Assembly (NCBI GenBank): GCA_005882715.1
Contig: VBEI01000045.1
Span: 1-11,559, forward strand
DNA: 11,559 bases
Reading direction: 5' to 3'
From: Chloroflexota bacterium
GTDB lineage: Bacteria > Chloroflexota > Dehalococcoidia > SM23-28-2 > RBG-16-64-32
In this document: positions 1-5,182 of the stretch, one piece after another
Position numbering within the stretch: position 1 is the stretch's first letter
Layout of the letters: the number at the start of each line of letters is the position of its first letter
Made by a program: the position numbers and the translations under genes
The notes under the pieces: generated by a model
Told to the model about the DNA's origin: nothing
The model's input: only the letters and a program-made list of their open reading frames with translations
The model's database searches: none

Positions 1-119
1 CGCCAATAGGCATTGAGTTGCTCTGCGTGAGCACCGGCATCAATCTTCAGAGCTTGCCTGATCGGCAGTCTATGTCTCGGCTCCTTAAGCAACACCGTAT
101 CAAAGTTCTCGCTTCCTAA
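1..119. other. Unassigned lower-GC stretch at the left edge
   Basis: No gene can be assigned with confidence. GC is about 52% by count, against well over 60% in the neighbouring genes. One plus-strand frame is open from the window edge to a TAA at 117-119, immediately before the NUDIX start; it could be the last ~39 codons of an upstream gene. One minus-strand frame is open across the whole stretch as well. Neither peptide matches a family I recognise. I looked for tRNA hallmarks (T-loop GGTTCGA, CCA end) and found none. Confidence 0.4.
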
Positions 120-656
120 GTGTCGGATGAGGTCGTCACGGTGGCGGACGATCTCCAGTATTGTCCGCGCTGCGGCGCGCCGCTGATCGTCCGCCTCCTC
201 CCGACGGAGGACCGGCCACGCCTGGTCTGCGACCGCGGGCACATCCTGTACGTCAACCCGAAGTTGATCGTCGGGGTGATACCGGAACGGCAGCGCCAAA
301 TCCTGCTGATGCGACGGGGCATCGAGCCGCGATACGGCTTCTGGACTTACCCCGGCGGCTACATGGAGATCGACGAGTCGGTCGAGGAGTGCGCTGTGCG
401 CGAGGCCGAGGAGGAGATCGGAGTCAAGGTGGAGATCCGGGGACTCGTCGGCGTCTACTCACGACCGGGCCCGCACGGGCCGGGGATCGTGTCCATCGTG
501 TTTCGAGGGGAGACCATGGACGAGAAGGCGACGCCGGGGCGGGAGGCACTTGAGGCCCGCTGGTTCGAGGCCGAGGATATTCCGTGGGACGACCTAGCGT
601 ACGACACGACGCGATGGGCTTTGCGGGACTGGACGGAGGCGAGAGGCGGCGGGTAA
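120..656 (+). CDS. Zinc-ribbon NUDIX hydrolase
   Basis: Predicted Mg2+-dependent hydrolase of a nucleoside-diphosphate-linked substrate, cytosolic; the substrate cannot be read from sequence. The 178-residue protein starts with a zinc-ribbon-like segment (C15, C18, C37, perhaps H41) and continues into a NUDIX fold. The NUDIX box matches the consensus completely: G80, five residues, E86, seven residues, R94-E95, then E98-E99 and G101. This architecture (ribbon, then a 'VNPK' turn, then NUDIX) is typical of stand-alone bacterial NUDIX proteins often annotated as ADP-ribose or NADH pyrophosphatase-like. The start is GTG: a TAA at 117-119 is in frame directly upstream, so nothing earlier is possible. 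A second GTG at 141 has a GAGG eight bases before it (129-132) and may be the real start, giving a protein seven residues shorter with the ribbon intact. The gene stands alone and converges on the helicase-loader gene, with 30 bp between the stops. Confidence 0.9.
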   Translation: MSDEVVTVADDLQYCPRCGAPLIVRLLPTEDRPRLVCDRGHILYVNPKLIVGVIPERQRQILLMRRGIEPRYGFWTYPGGYMEIDESVEECAVREAEEEIGVKVEIRGLVGVYSRPGPHGPGIVSIVFRGETMDEKATPGREALEARWFEAEDIPWDDLAYDTTRWALRDWTEARGGG

Positions 657-664
657 CGCCAGCC

Positions 665-687
665 GAGACGCGCGTTCGGGGCGTCTC
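665..687. terminator. Possible hairpin between convergent genes
   Basis: A 7-bp perfect inverted repeat (GAGACGC at 665-671, GCGTCTC at 681-687) with a 9-base loop lies between the stops of the NUDIX and helicase-loader genes, touching the last base of the loader stop. Its position suits a shared transcription end, but neither side carries a T-run, so it is not a canonical intrinsic terminator. Confidence 0.3.
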
Positions 688-2111
688 TACCCCCGCCGAG
701 GCGGGCGGCCGCGGGAGCGTGCGAACGATGTCGTCGCGGGATCCGCCTTGCCCCAGAAGTCGAAGCCGCCCATGAGGAGCATCGAGCTGATCTGGGGATC
801 AGTGAGACGGGTGCGGACGCGGGCCTCCATGCTCGCTGCGTTGGCGTTCGTGGTTACAACGGTCGGAAGGGAGGCGTTGTAGCGGTAATTGAGAAGCTGG
901 AAGAGCTTCTCATCCGCCCATGGGGTGCTGCTCTGGGAGCCAAGGTCGTCGAGGATGAGCAGGTGGACGTTCTTGACCCGCTCGAACAGCTCGTCGAATG
1001 ACCGCGGGTTGTGCGGGCTGAAGCCCACCCTCAGCCAGTCGAGCAAGTCCGGGGCGACGACCATCATCACGGCGATCCCGATATCGCGGCAGTAGTTGCC
1101 GATAGCGGCGGCGAGGCGGGTCTTGCCGCGGCCGGTGACGCCGGCGATCAGCAGCCACTCCTTTGGGTCCTCAGCGTATTTCATCGCCTGGCGGTAGGCG
1201 TTGGTGATGTCCGCCTGCTCTTCACGGTGGTCAACCTGTACGATGCGGGGGTCGAAGCTCTTGAAGGTCATGGCGCGCAGGTGAGGCAGTTCGAGAACGT
1301 CGAGGTCTCCGATCGCCAGCCGCGTGCCCGATTCGAGGTAGTGAATCGTCGAGATCGTCCCGTCGCTCAGCCGGCTCTGCAATCGAGGATCGAACTCTGC
1401 GGGGTCGAGATTAGTCGTGAAGACGGTGGGCAGCTGCGCGTTGTAGCGGTGGTTGATGAGCTGGAAGAGCTTCTCTTGCGCCCAGGGAGTCGAGCTTTGC
1501 ACCCCTAGGTCGTCAAGAATGAGCACGGGGGCCGTGCGGACGAGTTCGAACAACTCGTCGTAGCCGACGTCGCTGCCGGGCTGGTAGGCGGAGCGAAGGT
1601 GATCGAGGAGGTCCGGCACGACCATGAAGAGCGCGGGCACGCCGGATTCGATGCAGCGGCCGCCGATGGCGGAGGCGAGGTGTGTCTTGCCGCAGCCGCT
1701 GGGGCCGGTGAGGACAAGCCAGCCTTGGGGCTGTTCGGCGAAGCGCCGGGAGGCCTGGACTGCGCGCGAGAAGTGCTCCTGGTGTGAAGGGTTTGGACTG
1801 CGGCCGAGAGGGCTGAGGTCAGCGAAGGTCAGCCGGGCGAGCGGGCCGAGGTTGCTGTAGCGCTGGAGTCGGGCAAAACGCTGGTCCTCTCGCTCGTTGG
1901 CGATGCACTCGCAGGCGAATGCCTTGCCAAAGTCGGGATGGCCCAGGCGGACCGCCTTGCGGACGAAGCCGGCGCCGCCGCAGCGAGGGCACAATTGTTC
2001 GCCTTCGTCGAGCGCGGGCTCAGGGATCGCGTCGGGCGGCGAGCCGCCGTTTGCCCTCGTGGTAGCGGTGTTCAAGCCACTCGACTTGAGGATCTCTTCC
2101 AGACTTCTCAT
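687..2111 (-). CDS. DnaC/DnaI-like helicase loader with two tandem AAA+ modules
   Basis: Predicted replicative-helicase loader or related replication ATPase; 474 residues, about twice the usual DnaC/DnaI length. Residues 41-69 carry CxxC plus CxC (C41, C44, C67, C69), like the zinc-binding N-domain of DnaI. Module I (about 92-278) has Walker A at 136-143 (GPSGCGKT), Walker B LILDDLG at 197-203, sensor-1-like TTN at 232-234 and arginine-finger candidates R243/R247. Module II (about 279-446) repeats all of these exactly 188 residues later: GVTGRGKT 324-331, LILDDLG 385-391, TTN 420-422, R431/R435. Both ATP sites look intact. Module II ends in a short basic tail instead of module I's lid-like segment. 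The ATG at 2111 was chosen for its GAGGG eight bases upstream and the MRSLEEIL beginning; it overlaps the upstream dnaD-like gene by 92 bp. A TTG at 1994 would avoid the overlap but has no clear ribosome binding site. The family assignment is firm; the exact role is inferred from sequence and operon. Confidence 0.88.
   Translation of the reverse strand: MRSLEEILKSSGLNTATTRANGGSPPDAIPEPALDEGEQLCPRCGGAGFVRKAVRLGHPDFGKAFACECIANEREDQRFARLQRYSNLGPLARLTFADLSPLGRSPNPSHQEHFSRAVQASRRFAEQPQGWLVLTGPSGCGKTHLASAIGGRCIESGVPALFMVVPDLLDHLRSAYQPGSDVGYDELFELVRTAPVLILDDLGVQSSTPWAQEKLFQLINHRYNAQLPTVFTTNLDPAEFDPRLQSRLSDGTISTIHYLESGTRLAIGDLDVLELPHLRAMTFKSFDPRIVQVDHREEQADITNAYRQAMKYAEDPKEWLLIAGVTGRGKTRLAAAIGNYCRDIGIAVMMVVAPDLLDWLRVGFSPHNPRSFDELFERVKNVHLLILDDLGSQSSTPWADEKLFQLLNYRYNASLPTVVTTNANAASMEARVRTRLTDPQISSMLLMGGFDFWGKADPATTSFARSRGRPPRRG
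774..1838 (-). repeat. Internal duplication of the AAA+ module in the loader gene
   Basis: Two copies of one coding module, about 1838-1278 and 1277-774, lie head to tail inside one reading frame. Every ATPase motif is offset by exactly 188 codons (564 bp), so no length change has accumulated from Walker A to the arginine-finger region. The best conserved block, from STPWA to TTN, is 23 of 28 residues identical. At DNA level 874-911 and 1438-1475 match at 34 of 38 positions. Confidence 0.9.
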
Positions 2112-2745
2112 CTTGCCTGCCCTCGGCTTCCCACCTGCGCAGAATGCTCTCGATATAACGCCAGTTCGCTTTGTTGAGGCTGACCGCCTCGCGGAAAGCA
2201 TCGCGGATCCAGTTCTCGGGGTACCGCCCTTCCGCCTCCTTCAGCTCCTCCGCGATTAGCGGCGTGACCGGCCTGATGTTCTGTTCGTACAACGCGAAGA
2301 TGCCCGAGTTGTTAGTGTTCGAGGCGGGCGGGAGCGGCTCGTCGAGCCGAAGGTCGCGCGTGGTCAGCTGCTCCAGTGACTTTCGGTTGGCAGGCGTGTT
2401 CACAACATAAAGCTCGTCCTCACGCCCTCCGGATTGTGTGCGAGCGCGGAGGAGCGTGCCTCGCCAGACGGCGAGGTCGAGGCCGCGCTCGAGCGCATCG
2501 TCGCCGGGCGCGAGGTGTGCGAGGGAGCGAGCGAGGGTCGCGTCCGCGGCTAGCTCGCGCTTCGTAAGAAACCGAGGCGAGCGGCGTTTGAGGTGCTGGG
2601 CGAAGAAGCAGTAGAAGCTGACAATTAGCTCTTCCGGGACCTCAATCTGGGGGAGGATGCTGGAGAAGAATTGATTTGGAATAGCGGCGGCCTGGCCGGA
2701 GTTGGGGAAGCCTGAAGTCGGTTCTCGAGCGTATTGATCCGTCAT
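2020..2745 (-). CDS. DnaD-domain replication protein
   Basis: Predicted primosome protein of the DnaB(Bacillus)/DnaD family, which in Firmicutes helps remodel DNA at origins and restart sites and recruits the helicase with its loader. The 241-residue protein has an N-terminal winged-helix-like region (about 23-130, beginning IPNQFFS and containing RFLTKRELAAD) and a C-terminal DnaD domain at about 147-208. The signature there is helical: SGIFALYEQNIRPVTP, then ENWIRDAFREA, then NWRYIESILRRWEAEG. A tail of about 33 residues, rich in R, K and E, follows. The ATG at 2745 is chosen because the N-terminal domain begins shortly after it; the ribosome binding site is weak. The frame stays open to a TTG at 2838, but that adds residues with no family character and runs through an inverted repeat. 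It lies 130 bp after dnaB, and its last 30 codons overlap the loader gene in another frame. The family assignment is strong; the function is by homology. Confidence 0.88.
   Translation of the reverse strand: MTDQYAREPTSGFPNSGQAAAIPNQFFSSILPQIEVPEELIVSFYCFFAQHLKRRSPRFLTKRELAADATLARSLAHLAPGDDALERGLDLAVWRGTLLRARTQSGGREDELYVVNTPANRKSLEQLTTRDLRLDEPLPPASNTNNSGIFALYEQNIRPVTPLIAEELKEAEGRYPENWIRDAFREAVSLNKANWRYIESILRRWEAEGRQDEKSGRDPQVEWLEHRYHEGKRRLAARRDP
2120..2124 (-). promoter_or_regulatory. Shine-Dalgarno that sets the loader start
   Basis: GAGGG on the minus strand, eight bases before the ATG at 2111, inside the coding sequence of the dnaD-like gene. It is the main reason for accepting the long gene overlap rather than a later TTG start. 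Confidence 0.6.
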
Positions 2746-2776
2746 TGAGCACGCGTGCCTAGGAAGTTCTGACAAG

Positions 2777-2855
2777 GAGCGCCGTTCACACCCGCCCACC
2801 CCGACAGATCCCTTCGCGGAGATGGGATATTCAGACAAGGGTGTAGTCGGCGCTC
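2777..2855. repeat. Large imperfect inverted repeat between dnaB and the dnaD-like gene
   Basis: Arms of 17 bases at 2777-2793 and 2839-2855 pair at 14 positions: an outer 8-bp helix (GAGCGCCG with CGGCGCTC), a 3-base mismatch, then a 6-bp helix (ACACCC with GGGTGT). The 45-base interior can form a further 5-bp helix (ATCCC with GGGAT). Read on the minus strand, the outer edge is TCATCCTGAGCG and the interior contains GCGAAGGGATCT. That resembles a dispersed intergenic repeat I recall from GC-rich bacterial genomes, but this recollection is unverified. It fills most of the 130-bp gap and would fold in the operon transcript upstream of the dnaD-like start. Confidence 0.6.
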
Positions 2856-2875
2856 AGGATGACACGGGCGCAATT

Positions 2876-4309
2876 TCACGGTTCCGGCTCGAACTCGGGG
2901 GGTGGTTCCTCTTCCCATTCCTCCGGCTGGCGGACGAGGAGGTCTTCGAAACGCGCTATCTTCTCACGGAAGCGGAGGTGGATGGTGCCGGTGGGGCCGT
3001 TGCGGTGTTTGGCGAGAACGATCTGGGTGATGCCGGCGGGGTAGCCGTCTGTCGGGCGGTCCGGATGCTGGCGTTGCCAGTCCTCGCGCGAGACGTACTT
3101 GTCTTCTCGGTATATGAACATCACGACGTCGGCGTCCTGCTCGATGCTGCCCGATTCGCGCAGGTCGCTGAGTTGAGGGACGTTGTTGTGACGCGACTCC
3201 GCGGCGCGTGAGAGCTGGGAGCAGGCCACGACCGGGACATCGAGGTCGCGGGCGAGCTGCTTGAGCGATCGGGAGACATAGCTCACCTCCTGGACGCGGT
3301 TCTCGTTCCGAGCGCCGGACTGCATCAGCTGGAGATAGTCAATGACTACAAGATCGAGCCCACGCTCAAGCTGCAAACGCCGGGCCTTGGCGCGCATCTC
3401 TGCGACCGTAAGCATGGCGGAATCATCGAAATAGATTGGAAAATCGGAGAGCACGCCGAGGGCCTGCGTTATTCGTCGCTCATCCCGTTCGGAGTGCTGA
3501 CCGAAAGCGAGGCGCGCGGAATCGACGCCCGATTCCATGGCCAGCATCCGCTGCACGAGCTGCTCGGCTGCCATTTCGATGGAGAAGAACGCGACGGTGG
3601 CGGACTGACGTTCAGAGGCGGACTTCGCGAAATTGAGGACCAGCGAGGTCTTTCCGAGGCTCGGCCGGGCCGCTACGACAACTAGATCGCCCCTTTTGAG
3701 TCCCGTGGTAAGAAGGGTGTCGAGATCCATAAACCCGGTGGTGATCGCCCGCACTGCGCTGGCGACCGCGCCTACCCCCGCTTCGGCGGACTCAAGGTAG
3801 CCGGTCAGGAGTTCGCGGATGTGAACGAAGTCTTGTACTGAGTCGGCCTGGCGGACGGCAGCCATCATCGTTTCGGCGCGGGCCAGGATCTTGTCGACGA
3901 GGTCGGGGCTCTGGTAAGCATCGGCGGCGATGGCGCCGCAGGTGGAGATCAGCCGACGACGGAGAGCGCACTCGACGACGTCCTTCGCGTACGATTCAAC
4001 GCCCACGGAGGTGGGCAGGTCCGTGACGAGGCGGCTCAGGTAGGCGGCCCCGCCGACATCTTCGAGCCGGTTGCGGCGTGCCAGTTCGTGGGCGACGGTG
4101 ATCTGGTTTAACGACTCGCTGCGGTCCCAAAGGGCGCGGCAGGCATCGTATACCCACGCGTTCTTCTCGCGGAAGAAGTCTTCGCTCTTGAGCCTGGGTG
4201 CGACTTTGTAGATGGCCTCTGAGTCGACGAGGAGCGAGGCGATCACCGCCTCTTCCGCGTCTATGTCGTGCGGAGGCAGCGTCTCCGCTCGTCCGGCCTC
4301 GACGACCAT
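2876..4309 (-). CDS. dnaB: Replicative DNA helicase DnaB
   Basis: Hexameric 5'-3' helicase that unwinds the chromosome at the fork. The 477 residues show the usual two parts. The N-terminal scaffold domain begins LPPHDIDAEEAVIASLL at 11-27. The RecA-like motor has Walker A RPSLGKTS at 215-222, the catalytic glutamate in FFSIEM (E245), Walker B VVIDYLQLM at 321-329, and the conserved SQLSRAAE and QLSDLRESGSIEQDAD blocks at 364-394. KHRNGPTG at 434-441 leads to the end of the motor. No intein is present. The protein ends with about 17 acidic, proline-rich residues after the conserved core, slightly longer than usual. The ATG at 4309 follows a purine-rich GGGGGAG...AAGGGG stretch. The gene lies 75 bp after rplI, the common rplI-dnaB order, and precedes two candidate helicase-loading genes. 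Confidence 0.97.
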   Translation of the reverse strand: MVVEAGRAETLPPHDIDAEEAVIASLLVDSEAIYKVAPRLKSEDFFREKNAWVYDACRALWDRSESLNQITVAHELARRNRLEDVGGAAYLSRLVTDLPTSVGVESYAKDVVECALRRRLISTCGAIAADAYQSPDLVDKILARAETMMAAVRQADSVQDFVHIRELLTGYLESAEAGVGAVASAVRAITTGFMDLDTLLTTGLKRGDLVVVAARPSLGKTSLVLNFAKSASERQSATVAFFSIEMAAEQLVQRMLAMESGVDSARLAFGQHSERDERRITQALGVLSDFPIYFDDSAMLTVAEMRAKARRLQLERGLDLVVIDYLQLMQSGARNENRVQEVSYVSRSLKQLARDLDVPVVACSQLSRAAESRHNNVPQLSDLRESGSIEQDADVVMFIYREDKYVSREDWQRQHPDRPTDGYPAGITQIVLAKHRNGPTGTIHLRFREKIARFEDLLVRQPEEWEEEPPPEFEPEP

Positions 4310-4384
4310 GTGCGCCCCTTCTCCCCCCAGAACTCCCGCGCGGGGCCGGCCACTCGACGAAACGGACGGGCCTGCGTGGGAGGG

Positions 4385-5035
4385 CTATCTCTCTAAGCTA
4401 TCGCTCTCTTCTTCTTCTTCAGCAGCCTGCTCTTCGTTGTTGCCGCCGGTCTCGATTGGCGGTTCTTCTTCAACGATCTCTTCCGCGATCATCTCCTCGG
4501 ACGAAGGGGAAACTTCGCCCTCCGCCTCGGACGCGCTCGCGACTTCGACCGAACCTTCTTCGGGTGCCTCCTCTGTCGGAAGGCCGCCCACGGGCACGAC
4601 ATTAACGGTCACAGTCGCGAGGACATTGCGGGTGACCCTGATCGTGACTTCGTGTCCGCCCAGCTCTCGGATTGGCTCCTTCAGATCGACCTGCCGGTGC
4701 TCGAGTTCCACGCGGGTGACGGCTTGGAGCGCCTCGGCGATGTCCCGGGCCGTGACGGAGCCGAAGAGCTTTCCTTGCTCGCCGACGCGGACTTCGATCT
4801 CCACTGCCTTGCCGTCGACTTTCGGGAGCACGCGATCGCGGGCTTCCTCATCGACCTTCTCCTGACGGCGCTCCTCCTTGCCGGCCTTAGCCTGCGCGAT
4901 GTTGATGTAGTGGTCGGTCGCCGGCGCGGCCAGCTTGCGGGGCAGGAGGTAGTTGCGGGCGAAGCCGTCGGCGACGTTCTTGACGTCGCCGGTGCGGGCC
5001 GTGCCTTCTACCTCTTCGAGGAAAACGACTCTCAT
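4385..5035 (-). CDS. rplI: 50S ribosomal protein L9 with long acidic tail
   Basis: L9 binds 23S rRNA near the L1 stalk and helps maintain the reading frame. Residues 1-150 are a complete L9. The rRNA-binding N-domain carries the signature GDVKNVADGFARNYLLPR at 16-33, followed by a long charged helix (about 41-75) and the C-terminal domain (about 78-148). The family is normally near 150 residues; this protein has 216. The extra residues 151-216 contain 25 Glu/Asp against a single basic residue, including a run of five glutamates at 206-210, and look disordered. The ATG at 5035 has a perfect AAGGAG six bases upstream (5042-5047). It is first in the operon with dnaB, the dnaD-like gene and the loader, behind a promoter at 5153-5182. 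The more familiar partners rpsF, ssb and rpsR are not next to it. Confidence 0.97.
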   Translation of the reverse strand: MRVVFLEEVEGTARTGDVKNVADGFARNYLLPRKLAAPATDHYINIAQAKAGKEERRQEKVDEEARDRVLPKVDGKAVEIEVRVGEQGKLFGSVTARDIAEALQAVTRVELEHRQVDLKEPIRELGGHEVTIRVTRNVLATVTVNVVPVGGLPTEEAPEEGSVEVASASEAEGEVSPSSEEMIAEEIVEEEPPIETGGNNEEQAAEEEEESDSLER

Positions 5036-5152
5036 GACGATCTCCTTCAGACTAGATGGGGCAATGGAAAGAGGATAGCGGTTTGTCCACTTTGGGTCAT
5101 TACAGGATGTTCTCTTCTGTCGACAGCATGCGTGGCGGTGTGTTCATTGCCG

Positions 5153-5182
5153 ATTTTAGAACGGATGTGCGCCGGGCGTCAA
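5153..5182 (-). promoter_or_regulatory. Predicted sigma70-type promoter for rplI-dnaB operon
   Basis: On the minus strand a TTGACG -35 (5182-5177) and a TAAAAT -10 (5158-5153) are separated by 18 bases; each matches five of six consensus bases. Transcription would begin near 5146, leaving a leader of about 110 bases before rplI. The -35 box overlaps the purL stop codon (5181-5179). No terminator is visible between purL and rplI, so read-through from the purine genes is also possible. Confidence 0.65.

Noticed and set aside
1..119. tRNA gene at the left edge
   Set aside because: No T-loop GGTTCGA-like segment, no cloverleaf pairing and no CCA end could be found on either strand.
116..322. Minus-strand ORF opposite the NUDIX gene
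   Set aside because: Arginine-rich translation without any motif, antisense to a gene with a perfect NUDIX box.
2112..2201. Longer helicase-loader protein starting at 2201
   Set aside because: The added 30 residues look like out-of-frame translation of the dnaD-like gene, and the ATG at 2111 has a good Shine-Dalgarno.
2746..2838. Longer dnaD-like protein from a TTG at 2838
   Set aside because: It would add 31 residues translated from an inverted repeat, with a rarer start codon and no family similarity.
5117..5126. CTGTCGACAG palindrome in the rplI leader as an operator
   Set aside because: A single 10-bp palindrome with no second site or known match; chance occurrence is likely.
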